Origin: JALHSW01 sp963720675
Lineage (GTDB): Bacteria; Actinomycetota; Acidimicrobiia; IMCC26256; PALSA-555
NCBI GenBank assembly: GCA_963720675.1
Contig: CAVRGH010000010.1
Coordinates: forward strand, 1,736,001 to 1,800,000
DNA length: 64,000 nucleotides
Reading direction: 5' to 3'
How positions within the stretch are numbered: position 1 is the stretch's first letter; every line of letters starts with the position of its first letter. Positions 1-8,854 of this stretch are shown here, piece by piece. Under the pieces are notes generated by a model, which worked only from the letters and a program-made list of their open reading frames with translations, was not told where the DNA came from and made no database searches. Position numbers and translations under genes: made by a program.

Positions 1-569
1 GAGGGCGGCGGTCCGCAGACCCGCCGCACGGAGCCGGAAGCTGAGGTCGGTGTCCTCACCGTGTCGGATGGACTCGTCGAACCCTCCGACGGCACGCACC
101 GCGTCGCACTCGACGAGCAGTGTCAGCCAGTAGTACCGGGGACCGTCCACCGCAACCTGGGTCCACGCCGGTGGTTCGACCCCGCGGGGAAGGCGAACTC
201 CTGGGTTCCGAGCACCGCGTCGACGTCCGGATGCGCCGCGAGGTATCGGAGCTGGCGCTCGACGCGATCCGGCGGCATCAGGTCGTCACTGTCGAGGAAC
301 GTGACCAACCCGCCGCGTGCTACCTCAAGGGCACGATTGCGAGCGGCGGCCGGGCCTCCGTGGTCCGCGGCCACCACGCGCACGCGCTCGTCCTCGCTCG
401 CCAAGGCTCGCACGACGGCGAGCGTTCCGTCGGTGGAGCCGTCGTCGACCACCAAGTGCTCGAGATCCCCGTGCGACTGGCCCAGCACGCTGTGCACTGC
501 GTCCGCGATCACCGTCGCCCGATTGAACACCGGGGTGATCACTGACACCTGCGGAGCCGACGCGCTCAC
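1..569 (-). CDS. Family 2 glycosyltransferase, partial, frameshifted
   Basis: Probable GT-A fold sugar transferase acting at the cytoplasmic membrane; donor and acceptor unknown. The N-terminal half (GTG at 569) shows VSVITPVFNRA, the nucleotide-binding VVDDGSTDGT and the metal-binding FLDSDD motif. The frame stops at 123, but adding one G to the run at 180-183 reopens a frame to the window edge that carries the family C-terminal motif GGFDESIRHGEDTDLSFR. The GTG overlaps the TGA of the upstream glycosyltransferase (GTGA), so the two are probably co-translated. The C-terminus lies outside the window. The break is more likely a homopolymer error than real inactivation. Confidence 0.8.
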
Positions 570-1240
570 AGGCCCGACTGCTTCGCCCGAAGATGCGCCC
601 GCACACTCAGCAGCAAGTTCGACGGGAGGTCGCCGGAGCGGACATTCGAGCTGTTCGCGTCATGCAACCGACGGCGAAGGAGCACCTCGGGGACGATCGT
701 CTCCTGGAGACCCAGGCCGCGGGCGCGAGACCACCAGTCGATCCAATCGCCGATCGAGATGTCGACCACAGTGAACGGGCCGACCTGCTCGACGATGTCC
801 CGTCGGAACAGCACCGCGCTCGGGATGACCGCATCGACATTCCGACGAGGGTCGCGCACGCCGCCGACATCGACGTCAGGCTCGACGAACTCATCCATCC
901 GACAGAACGCGGCATCCGCCGCTCCGTCGCGCAGTACGGCGAGCTGTCGTTCGATCTTCGTCGGCAGCCACACGTCGTCGGCGTCGAGCAGCGCGACGAA
1001 TCCACGATCACAGCGGTCGAGTCCGACGTTGCGAGCCCGTGAGGCGCCACCGTGGTCCAGCTCGATCACCTCGACACGCGGATCGGCCGCCGCAACCGCC
1101 GCGGTACCGTCGGTCGAGCCGTCGTCGACCACGACGACCTGGTCCGGAACCACCGTCTGGGCGAAGACCGACGCAAGGGCCTGCCCCAGGAAGCGCTCGG
1201 CGTTGAACGCGACGATGAGGGCTGCGACGTCTGAGCTCAT
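566..1240 (-). CDS. Family 2 glycosyltransferase
   Basis: GT2 enzyme of about 224 residues from the ATG at 1240. A longer in-frame start at 1336 would overlap the PqqD-like gene and adds a non-conserved tail. Visible motifs are ALIVAFNAE at the N-terminus, VVVVDDGSTDGT (nucleotide binding), ASRARNVGLD and ALLDADDVW (metal-binding D-x-D region). It has no membrane segment, so it is probably a peripheral transferase for cell-surface or secondary glycans. It is second in a minus-strand series PqqD, GT2, GT2. The acceptor substrate cannot be told from sequence. Confidence 0.85.
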   Translation of the reverse strand: MSSDVAALIVAFNAERFLGQALASVFAQTVVPDQVVVVDDGSTDGTAAVAAADPRVEVIELDHGGASRARNVGLDRCDRGFVALLDADDVWLPTKIERQLAVLRDGAADAAFCRMDEFVEPDVDVGGVRDPRRNVDAVIPSAVLFRRDIVEQVGPFTVVDISIGDWIDWWSRARGLGLQETIVPEVLLRRRLHDANSSNVRSGDLPSNLLLSVRAHLRAKQSGL

Positions 1241-1298
1241 CGTGCTCACCGCATGGGAGGGAAGCGCCGAGGCTTCTGGATCGGTCACTCGGGTGCCG

Positions 1299-1749
1299 CT
1301 ACGTGCCCGGCTGGCGGGTAGGCCACCCCGCGTCACTCACGTCGTGCACCGGATCCAGCAAGATCAGGTCCGAGAGATCGGTGTACTTGTCGAGCATCGG
1401 TGCTGCGTACGGTCGTGTGCTCGGAACGACACCGTTGTCCGCGGCTGCACCGGCCGCCTCCGCGGCTTCGAGCAGCAGTCGCTCCCCGAGGAGCTGCCCC
1501 ACGAACGCCTCCACCTCACGCGACGTCGTTGCAGGGTCGATCGAGTACCTCTCCACGAGGGTGGCGGCGGTCTCCGCGACCGTTCGGCCCGCGGCGAGGT
1601 CGCGCCAGGCGACGGCCCCCGCGCCGGTTGCACTGAAGTACGAGCCGGACGCGAGGTCGATGAGCAATGCCTCGTCGCCCACGATCTCGTCGACGATCGT
1701 CGGTCGATTCGCTCGGTAACGCTGATCGCTGATCTTCCAACCCCTTCAC
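1299..1749 (-). CDS. PqqD-like (RRE-type) protein, start region frameshifted
   Basis: Small PqqD-fold protein. Such domains act as peptide-recognition chaperones for RiPP enzymes, but also occur beside glycosyltransferase and HPr-kinase-like genes. From 1682 the frame reads GDEALLIDLASGSYFS, then a helical region with the typical hydrophobic pattern, and ends with LDPVHDVSDAGWP. Just upstream the same frame reads SDQRYRANRPTIVDEIV, a typical PqqD N-terminus, but no start codon is available. Removing one base from the C run at 1741-1744 joins it to a GTG at 1749. Without that correction the usable start is GTG at 1682. No precursor peptide or radical SAM partner is visible in the window. Confidence 0.72.
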
Positions 1750-1840
1750 GAACGGACAGGAACGGAATGAGTGTATGACAACCCCTGCCCTGACCAGCCC
1801 GCCGGGGCGGCGTGGTCGGGGCGGGGCACGGCGCGCGACG

Positions 1841-4800
1841 ATGGGAAACGTGAACTTCGAAGACGTCGGCACCAACGAAGGGCTCGTCGAGGACCTCTAC
1901 GAGCAGTACCGCGCCGACCCCACCTCCGTGCCCGATCGCTGGCGCGACTACTTCGCTTCCCAGGACCGGGGCAACGGACAAGCCGCCGCGCCCGTCGCAC
2001 CCGCAACGTCCGCGACACCTGCACCGGCGGCAGCCACCGCGCCGGCCACCCCGGCCGCGACCCACGCCGACGCCGACGCCGACGCCGAAGCGGAACGGGA
2101 GGAACCCCTCCGCGGTGCGCAGGCGCGCATCGTCGAGAACATGGAGGCGAGCCTCACCGTCCCGACGGCGACGTCGGTGCGGACGGTCCCGGCGAAGCTC
2201 CTCGAGGTCAACCGCCAGATCCTGAACAACCACCTCGGGCGGACCGGACGCGGCAAGGTGAGCTTCACCCACCTCATCGCCTACGCGGTGGTGCGGGCGC
2301 TCGACGACTTCCCCAACCTCTCGTCCAGCTTCTCCGAGCGCGACGGCAAGCCGACGATCGTCCGGCACCCGCACGTGAATCTCGGCCTCGCCGTCGACCT
2401 CGAGCGCAAGGACGGCACCCGGACGCTCCTCGTCCCGAACATCAAGGGTGCCGAGACACTCGACTTCGCCGGGTTCTGGGACGCCTACGAGTCACTCATC
2501 AAGAAGGTCCGCGGTGGACAGGTGTCACCCGATGACTTCGTCGGCACGACCGGCACGATCACCAACCCGGGGATGATCGGCACCGTCCACTCGGTGCCGC
2601 GCTTGATGCCGGGCCAGGGCTTCATCCTCGGGGTCGGCGCGATCGGTTTCCCGACCGAGTACGAAGGTTCCGATCCGCAGATGCTCGCCCGCATGGGCGT
2701 CAGCACCGTCACCACGCTCACCAACACCTACGACCACCGCATCATCGGCGGTGCCGAGAGCGGTGAGTTCCTCCGACGCGTGCACGACCTGATCCTCGGC
2801 GGTCCGACGGTCACCTCCGAGCCCGACGACCAGACCGGCTTCTACGACGCCGTCTTCCACAGCCTCGGTGTCCCGTACGAGCCGGCCCGCTGGGTCCAGG
2901 ACCACGCGCCCCTCGACCCCGAGGCCTCCAACGAGAAAGCGGTGCAGGTCCACCAGCTGATCAACATGTACCGGGTGCGCGGCCACCTCATGGCCAACCT
3001 CGATCCGCTCGGGCGGCGCGGGCCCCGCACGCACCCCGAGCTCGACATCACGCACTACGGCCTCTCGATCTGGGACCTCGACCGCGAGTTCCCGATCGGG
3101 AGCCTCGGCACCGGGCATTCCGAGCGCCGGCTCATGCCGCTCCGCGAGATCCTCGGGTTGCTGCGCGACGCATACGCGCGCACGGTCGGCGTCGAGTACA
3201 TGCACATCCAGGAACACGACCAGAAGGCGTGGGTGCAGCAGCACGTCGAGGTCCCTGCCCCTGAGCCAGACCTGGAGGAGAAGCAACGGATCCTCGACCG
3301 GCTGAACGCAGCCGAGGCCTTCGAGCGATTCGTCCACACGAAGTACCTCGGGCAGAAGCGCTTCAGCCTCGAGGGCGCGGAGACCCTGATCCCGATGCTC
3401 GACGCGCTCAACACGGTCGCGGCCCGAGCCGGGATCAGCGAGATCGTGATGGGCATGGCGCACCGCGGGCGACTCAACGTGCTCGCGAACGTGGTCGGGA
3501 AGTCCTACGCACAGATCTTCCGCGAGTTCGAGGGCGAGCTCGATCCGGCGAGCACCCAGGGCTCCGGCGATGTGAAGTACCACCTCGGCGCGACCGGGAA
3601 GCACCTCACCCCGGAGGGCGCGACGGTCGACCTCACGCTCGCCGCCAACCCCAGCCACCTCGAGACCGTCGACCCCATCGTCGAGGGGATGGCGCGGGCC
3701 AAGGGTGATCGCCGCGGCGACACGTCGGGCGGCGCGGTGCTCCCGGTGCTCGTGCACGGCGACGCCGCGTTCGCCGGACAGGGTGTCGTCGCCGAGACGT
3801 TGAACCTCTCGGAGGTCGAGGGCTTCGACGTCGGCGGCACCGTGCACGTGGTGGTGAACAACCAGCTCGGCTTCACGACCTCACCCGAGGCCGGCCGCTC
3901 CTCGGTGTACGCGACCGACGTCGCCAAGATGGTGCAAGCGCCGATCTTCCACGTGAACGGGGACGACCCCGAAGCCGCGATCCGGGTCATCCGGCTCGCG
4001 TTCGCCTTCCGGCAGGCGTTCCACAAGGACGTCGTCGTCGACCTCGTCTGCTACCGCCGGTACGGGCACAACGAGGGCGACGAGCCCGCGTTCACCCAGC
4101 CCCGGATGTATGCGCTCATCAACGAGCGCGTGTCGGTGCGCGAGCTGTACACGCAGCAGCTCGTCGCGCGCGGGGACCTCACCCCGGAGGAGTGCGAGGC
4201 GGCACGCGCCGACTTCCGCGCTCGCCTCGACCGGGCGTTCGACGAGACCCACGAACCGCACGACACCGGGATCGAGGACCTCGGGCTCACGCTCGACCAG
4301 CCGGACCAACCAGGCGAGGACGCACTGGTGCGCACCGCGGTGGCACCCGACGTGCTCGAGCGCATCGTGGCTGCACTCACCAGCTGGCCGGACGACTTCC
4401 AGGTGCATCCCAAGCTCGAGCGGATCCTCCAGGCGAACCGCACGATGTTCGATTCCGGCGAGGTCGACTGGGCCCTCGCCGAGGCCTTCGCACTCGGGTC
4501 ACTCCTGCTCGAAGGCACCCCGGTCCGGGTCGCCGGCCAGGACACGCGCCGCGGCACCTTCAGCCAGCGCCACGGCGTGCTCATCGACGTCGAGGACGAG
4601 CGCGAGTACCTGCCGCTCGGACACCTCGCCGACGGCCAAGCGCCCTTCCGACTCTTCGACTCCGTCCTGTCCGAGTACGCCGCGCTCGGGTTCGAGTACG
4701 GCTACTCGGTCTCGGACCCTGACTCCTTCGTGGCGTGGGAAGCCCAGTTCGGCGACTTCGTCAACGGCGCGCAGATCGTCGTCGACCAGTACCTCGTTGC

Positions 4801-5509
4801 CGCGTACGACAAGTGGGGACAGCGCTCCTCGCTCTCGCTGTTGCTCCCCCACGGCTTCGAGGGCCAGGGCCCCGAGCACTCGAGCGCCCGGCTCGAGCGC
4901 TTCCTGCTGCTCGCCGCCGAGGACAACCTGCGCATCGTGTACCCGTCGACCGCGGCGCAGTACTTCCACGTGCTCCGGCGTCAGGCGCGTGCATCGCGGC
5001 GCGTCCCGATGGTCTGCCTGACGCCCAAGCGCTACCTGCGCATGGCCCAGTCGCGCTCACCGCTCGAGGCGTTCACGGACGACGACTTCCACGCCGTGCT
5101 CGACGACCGCGCCGCATCGACGCTCGACCCTGCTGCGGTCACACGCGTGGTGCTCTGCACCGGCAAGGTCGCGCACGAGCTCATGGACCGGCGCGATGCC
5201 GACGGCACCCACGCGGCGGTCGTGCGTCTCGAGCAGCTCTACCCGTTCCCGGAGCCCCAGCTCCTCACGGTGCTCCAGCGCTACCCCGACGCGAGCGAGA
5301 TCTGGTGGGTCCAGGAAGAGCCGGCGAACATGGGTGCCTGGAACTACGTCCGAGGCAAGCTCGTGCGCGTCGTCGGAACGCTCGGTGCGGAGCTGCACCA
5401 CATCGCCCGACACAAGAGCGCAAGCCCCGCGACCGGGAGCCACACCGTGCACGAACGCGAACAGGACGAGCTCCTCGGCGCCGCGTTCTTGCCCCCGGGA
5501 CCCCGCTAG
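1841..5509 (+). CDS. kgd: Multifunctional 2-oxoglutarate decarboxylase/dehydrogenase E1 with E2-like acyltransferase domain
   Basis: Links the two halves of the TCA cycle by ThDP-dependent decarboxylation of 2-oxoglutarate; the actinobacterial form fuses an E2 catalytic domain to E1. The product is about 1222 residues from ATG 1841, close to the mycobacterial protein; an upstream in-frame ATG at 1775 adds 22 non-conserved residues. In order: short E1-type N-terminal helix (GLVEDLYEQYRADP), Ala/Pro/Asp-rich linker (residues about 40-85), E2-like transferase with DHRIIGG near 298, then E1 with MAHRGRLNVLANVVGK near 540, HGDAAFAGQG near 640, RYGHNEGDEP near 740 and a C-terminal EEPANMGAWNYV. No lipoyl domain is present, as usual for Kgd. 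The last four bases overlap the convergent TetR gene. Confidence 0.95.
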   Translation: MGNVNFEDVGTNEGLVEDLYEQYRADPTSVPDRWRDYFASQDRGNGQAAAPVAPATSATPAPAAATAPATPAATHADADADAEAEREEPLRGAQARIVENMEASLTVPTATSVRTVPAKLLEVNRQILNNHLGRTGRGKVSFTHLIAYAVVRALDDFPNLSSSFSERDGKPTIVRHPHVNLGLAVDLERKDGTRTLLVPNIKGAETLDFAGFWDAYESLIKKVRGGQVSPDDFVGTTGTITNPGMIGTVHSVPRLMPGQGFILGVGAIGFPTEYEGSDPQMLARMGVSTVTTLTNTYDHRIIGGAESGEFLRRVHDLILGGPTVTSEPDDQTGFYDAVFHSLGVPYEPARWVQDHAPLDPEASNEKAVQVHQLINMYRVRGHLMANLDPLGRRGPRTHPELDITHYGLSIWDLDREFPIGSLGTGHSERRLMPLREILGLLRDAYARTVGVEYMHIQEHDQKAWVQQHVEVPAPEPDLEEKQRILDRLNAAEAFERFVHTKYLGQKRFSLEGAETLIPMLDALNTVAARAGISEIVMGMAHRGRLNVLANVVGKSYAQIFREFEGELDPASTQGSGDVKYHLGATGKHLTPEGATVDLTLAANPSHLETVDPIVEGMARAKGDRRGDTSGGAVLPVLVHGDAAFAGQGVVAETLNLSEVEGFDVGGTVHVVVNNQLGFTTSPEAGRSSVYATDVAKMVQAPIFHVNGDDPEAAIRVIRLAFAFRQAFHKDVVVDLVCYRRYGHNEGDEPAFTQPRMYALINERVSVRELYTQQLVARGDLTPEECEAARADFRARLDRAFDETHEPHDTGIEDLGLTLDQPDQPGEDALVRTAVAPDVLERIVAALTSWPDDFQVHPKLERILQANRTMFDSGEVDWALAEAFALGSLLLEGTPVRVAGQDTRRGTFSQRHGVLIDVEDEREYLPLGHLADGQAPFRLFDSVLSEYAALGFEYGYSVSDPDSFVAWEAQFGDFVNGAQIVVDQYLVAAYDKWGQRSSLSLLLPHGFEGQGPEHSSARLERFLLLAAEDNLRIVYPSTAAQYFHVLRRQARASRRVPMVCLTPKRYLRMAQSRSPLEAFTDDDFHAVLDDRAASTLDPAAVTRVVLCTGKVAHELMDRRDADGTHAAVVRLEQLYPFPEPQLLTVLQRYPDASEIWWVQEEPANMGAWNYVRGKLVRVVGTLGAELHHIARHKSASPATGSHTVHEREQDELLGAAFLPPGPR

Positions 5510-6090
5510 GAGCGCCAGGGCGCGAGCGCGCTCGCCACGAGCCGATCGGCGAACGCCGCGTCGATGCGGCCACCGCTCACGAGGTGGCGGTAGAAGATCG
5601 GACCACTGATCATGTCCACGACGAGCTCGACGTCGGTCTCGTCGCGCAGCTCCCCCCGTGCGATCCCTCGGCGGACGGCAGCCACGGTGCGCTCCCTGCG
5701 CCTCGCCACGAACTGTCGGTGCGCGACCCTGAGCTCGTCGTTGAGGGCGGCGTCGGCCACGAGCTGCGGCATCGCCCGGCCGGCGGACGTCCGGCTCAGG
5801 AGCCGGACGAGGTTCCGACCGATGACCCGGAGGTCCTCGTCGACCGCGCCGGTGTCGGCATCGGGCGCCTCAGCCTCACACAGTGCGCTCGCGGCGGCGA
5901 TGACGAGCTCGACCTTGCCCGGATAGCGCCGGTAGATCGTCGCCTTGCCGACGCCGGCGCGGGCCGCGACGCCCTCCACCGTGACGCCGTCGAGACCAGC
6001 CTCCGCGAAGACCTCGATGGCCGCGTCGAGGATCGCCCGGTCGGCCTCCTCGCTCCGGGGCCGACCCGGTGCGCGCGACGGGGCGTTCAC
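5506..6090 (-). CDS. TetR/AcrR family transcriptional regulator
   Basis: 194-residue repressor-type regulator. The N-terminal helix-turn-helix covers residues about 15-62 (AILDAAIEVFAEAG, then GVAARAGVGKATIYRRYPGK); the rest is a helical ligand-binding domain. It overlaps the end of the upstream MFS efflux gene by four bases (ATGA), so pump and regulator form one operon. The usual inference is that it represses the operon until a pump substrate binds. Its likely operator region is the repeat-rich leader upstream of the MFS gene (7713-7830). Confidence 0.9.
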   Translation of the reverse strand: MNAPSRAPGRPRSEEADRAILDAAIEVFAEAGLDGVTVEGVAARAGVGKATIYRRYPGKVELVIAAASALCEAEAPDADTGAVDEDLRVIGRNLVRLLSRTSAGRAMPQLVADAALNDELRVAHRQFVARRRERTVAAVRRGIARGELRDETDVELVVDMISGPIFYRHLVSGGRIDAAFADRLVASALAPWRS

Positions 6091-7712
6091 GGCGCGGGTA
6101 CCGGTTCCGGTGCGGTGGCGGGATCGGGCTCAGCGTGGCTGCCGGGCCATTCGTTCGTGTACTCGGCGTGCTGTCGCTCCTCGTCCTCACGGCGCGCTCG
6201 TGCGGGGAGCCACAGGAGCGCGCCGAGCGCGCCGAGGAACGCCGCGCCCGCGGCGACCCAGAGCCCGGCGTGGAACCCGTCGACGAACGCGTTGCGGGCG
6301 GCGGCAGCGAACGCGTCGCCGGCCGCGCCGCCGATCTTGTCCGCGACGCCCAACGCGAAACCGAGCGAGTCCTTGGCCCCCTCGACCGCGGCCGGAGGCA
6401 GGCCCTTCCCGGCGACCGCGTCGCTCACCTGGGAGCCATAGATCGAGGCGAACACGCTCCCGACGACGGCGACACCCACCGCCCCACCGATCTGGCGGGT
6501 CGTGTCGTTGACCGCGGACCCGACGCCCGCCTTCGCCAGGGGGAGTGAGCCCATGATCGACGTCGTGGCCGGAGCCATCGTCAACGCCATCCCGGACGCC
6601 ATGATCACCATCCGCCACGCGACATCGAAGTAGCTCGACGTCGCGGTCAGCGACGTGGAGAGCGCGAGTCCGGTCGTGACCAGGCTCAGTCCGACGACGA
6701 CGACTGCCTTCGTCCCGATGTACTCGACGAACTTCGCGCTGAGCGGAGCAAGGATCATCATCGGGATCGCGAACGCGAGCAGCCGGACCCCGGTCTGGAG
6801 CGGTGAGAATCCCAGCACGAACTGGAAGTACTGCGTGAGCACGAAGATCGAGCCGAACATCGCGAAGAACGTGACCATGATGGCGCCACTCGCGACCGAG
6901 AATCGCGGGTTCTTGAAGAACGTGAGATCGAGCATCGGGTGGTCGCTCCGGATCTCCCACACGAAGAAGGTCGCGGTGAGCAGACCACCGATCACGAAGA
7001 ACGTGAGGGTCGACGTCGCCGTCCAACCCTTCGACGGTCCTTCGATGATCGCGTAGAGCAACGCACTCAAACCGGCGATCGACAGCACCGCACCCACCGG
7101 GTCGAGGCGCGGGGGGTTCGGGTCCCGCGAGTCAGGGATGAGGAAGATGCCGGCGATCACGCCGACCACGACGATCGGAACGTTCACGAGGAAGATCGAG
7201 CCCCAGTAGAAGTGCTCGAGCAGGAACCCGCCGGTCAGCGGGCCGAGGGCCACGCCGACGCCCGCCGTGGCGGCCCACACGCCGATCGCCTTGCCCCGCT
7301 CCTGGGCAGGGAACACGTTCGTGATGATCGAGAGCGTCGCCGGCATGATGAACGCGCCTCCGATGCCCATGAACGCGCGGGTCGCGATCAGCTGATCGGC
7401 GCTGCCGGACAGCGCGGCGAGGATCGACCCGAGACCGAAGACGACGAAGCCGAGCTGCAGCGCCGGGCGCCGCCCGTAGCGGTCGCCCAGGCTGCCCGCG
7501 GTCAGCAGCAGGCCGGCGAACACCAGCGTGTATGCGTCGACGATCCACTGGAGCTGACTGTTGGTCGCGTCGAGGTCGCGCACGATCGTCGGGATCGCGA
7601 CGTTGAGGATCGAGTTGTCGAGCACGATCACGAGCAGGCTGAAGCACAGGACGAGGAGGATCCACCACCGCCGCGCTTCAGCCTTCGCTGCGACCCGTTC
7701 CTTCAGCGTCAT
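6087..7712 (-). CDS. MFS drug efflux transporter, DHA2 (14-TMS, EmrB/QacA-like) family
   Basis: 541-residue proton-driven exporter of the 14-helix DHA2 family, probably acting on drugs or toxic organic compounds. Visible features are the first membrane helix (WWILLVLCFSLLVIVLDN) with the D-N pair of the family, motif A (GSLGDRYGRRPAL), motif C region (GVGVALGPLTGGFLLEH) and many further hydrophobic segments. The C-terminal tail is charged and Pro-rich. The ATG at 7712 has a strong Shine-Dalgarno, AGGAGG, about 8 bases upstream, unlike the many leaderless genes here. It is followed by the TetR regulator with a 4-base overlap. Confidence 0.92.
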   Translation of the reverse strand: MTLKERVAAKAEARRWWILLVLCFSLLVIVLDNSILNVAIPTIVRDLDATNSQLQWIVDAYTLVFAGLLLTAGSLGDRYGRRPALQLGFVVFGLGSILAALSGSADQLIATRAFMGIGGAFIMPATLSIITNVFPAQERGKAIGVWAATAGVGVALGPLTGGFLLEHFYWGSIFLVNVPIVVVGVIAGIFLIPDSRDPNPPRLDPVGAVLSIAGLSALLYAIIEGPSKGWTATSTLTFFVIGGLLTATFFVWEIRSDHPMLDLTFFKNPRFSVASGAIMVTFFAMFGSIFVLTQYFQFVLGFSPLQTGVRLLAFAIPMMILAPLSAKFVEYIGTKAVVVVGLSLVTTGLALSTSLTATSSYFDVAWRMVIMASGMALTMAPATTSIMGSLPLAKAGVGSAVNDTTRQIGGAVGVAVVGSVFASIYGSQVSDAVAGKGLPPAAVEGAKDSLGFALGVADKIGGAAGDAFAAAARNAFVDGFHAGLWVAAGAAFLGALGALLWLPARARREDEERQHAEYTNEWPGSHAEPDPATAPEPVPAP

Positions 7713-7742
7713 CGCTGGTTCCTCCTGCCTCGTCCCGGCCCT

Positions 7743-7787
7743 GATCGTCGGGGGCGATCGTCGGAGGCGATCGCCGGGGTGCGATCG
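7743..7787. repeat. Three regularly spaced CGATCG motifs upstream of the efflux operon
   Basis: CGATCG palindromes lie at 7755-7760, 7768-7773 and 7782-7787 (steps of 13 and 14 bases), preceded by a GATCGTC at 7743-7749. They lie 31-75 bases upstream of the MFS start codon, in the untranslated leader or promoter. Regular spacing and palindromy fit multiple binding sites for the operon's own TetR regulator, but that is inference. Confidence 0.45.
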
Positions 7788-7815
7788 TTCCGGCCCGTCT
7801 CCGTTCCGAAACGGG

Positions 7816-7831
7816 AGCGTATCGTATAGCG
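7816..7831 (-). promoter_or_regulatory. Candidate promoter/operator of the MFS-TetR operon
   Basis: An A/T-rich patch in otherwise very GC-rich DNA. On the minus strand it reads GCTATACGATACGC with two -10-like hexamers (TATACG, TACGAT). No clear -35 element is visible. It is the only plausible -10 region between the MFS gene and dapA. Confidence 0.3.
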
Positions 7832-7850
7832 AGCGCGTGGAGCGGCCCTG

Positions 7851-7925
7851 GTGGGACGGGGCGGGAGGGTCGGACGGGACGGTGGGACCGGAGGAGTGGG
7901 ACCGGGAGGGGGTGGGACGGGAGGG
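7851..7925. repeat. G-rich imperfect tandem repeat downstream of dapA
   Basis: GTGGGAC occurs at 7851, 7882, 7896 and 7912 within a tract containing many GGG runs on the plus strand. It lies directly after the dapA stop codon. The tract could fold as a G-quadruplex on the plus strand; in the dapA transcript it would be C-rich. Confidence 0.55.
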
Positions 7926-7926
7926 T

Positions 7927-8827
7927 TCAGCCCCCGGCGGCCGCGACCGCGGCCAGAGCCCGGTCGAGCGCCGCCGGCGACGCCGGCGTCATCGGCAGGC
8001 GCAGGTCGGGGGTCGGGATCTTCCCCTGGGCGTGGAGCACCGCCTTGAACACGCAGGGGTTCGGCTCTGCGAACCCCGCGGTGATCACCGGGGCGAGCGC
8101 CTCGTGGTGGGCGCGCCCCTCGTCGACCTTGCCGGCCAGACCGCACTCGATCATCGCGACGAACCGCTCGGTGCAGAGGTGCGCGGACGCGCAGATCGCT
8201 GCCCGCGCCACCGAGCAGTGCAGTCGGGAAGAGGTACGGGTCCTCGCCGCCGAGCACGTGGAAGTCGTCGGGCGACTCCGCGAGGACCCGCAGCGTGTCG
8301 CCGTCGAGGCTGCCGACGGCTTGCTTCAGCCCGGCGACGTTCGGTGTCCGGGCCAGCTCGAGGAGACCCTCGGCATCGAGCGCGCGGCCGGTGCGGTACG
8401 GGATGTTGTAGACGACGATCGGCACCGGGCTGGCCTGGGCGACCTCGACGAAGTGGGCGACGATGCCGGCCGGGCTGGGCCGGACGTAGTACGGGACGAC
8501 CACGAGCGCCGCGGTCGCGGCAGGAACGTCGGCGAGCCGCTGGACCGCGGCGATCGTCGTGCGGGTGCTGTTGGTGCCCGCGCCGACGATCATCTGCGTG
8601 CTGCGCTCTGTGCTGACGCGTGCGCAGGTCTCGATCACCGCCCGCTGCTCGTCGGCGTCGAGCGCCGGCGACTCCCCCGTGGTTCCCAACGGCACGAGCC
8701 CTGCCGCGCCGGCGTCGAGGTACGCGTGAGCGAGGCCTTCGATCGCGTCGAGGGCGACGGATCCGTCCGCCGCGAACGGTGTGACCAACGGGACGTACAC
8801 ACCTCGGAGTGAGACGGAGCTCCCCAT
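7927..8827 (-). CDS. dapA: 4-hydroxy-tetrahydrodipicolinate synthase, frameshifted
   Basis: Condenses pyruvate with aspartate semialdehyde, the first committed step of lysine and diaminopimelate synthesis; cytoplasmic. Motifs from ATG 8827: VYVPLVTPF, PLGTTGES (substrate loop), VVYNIPYRTG with the catalytic Tyr, and GLKQAVG with the Schiff-base Lys. The frame is lost near 8206 after the helix ending LLGGAG; shifting by one base restores ICASAHLCTERFVAMIE and the normal C-terminal helices to 7927. Joined length is about 299 residues, normal for DapA. An essential gene broken by one base suggests sequence error. A leaderless promoter lies at 8836-8841. Confidence 0.88.
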
Positions 8828-8835
8828 GGGCCCGA

Positions 8836-8845
8836 AGGGTAGCCT
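8836..8845. promoter_or_regulatory. Overlapping divergent -10 elements, dapA / TauE
   Basis: On the minus strand TACCCT (8841-8836) lies 8 bases before the dapA ATG at 8827. On the plus strand TAGCCT (8840-8845) lies 9 bases before the GTG at 8855. The two hexamers share two bases, so polymerase can probably occupy only one at a time. Both spacings predict leaderless or nearly leaderless mRNAs. Confidence 0.55.
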
Positions 8846-8854
8846 CCGACTCCG

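Noticed and set aside
7743..7787. Phage attachment site or IS end
   Set aside because: No integrase, transposase or tRNA gene is nearby, and the repeats are short, direct and evenly spaced, which suits operator sites better.
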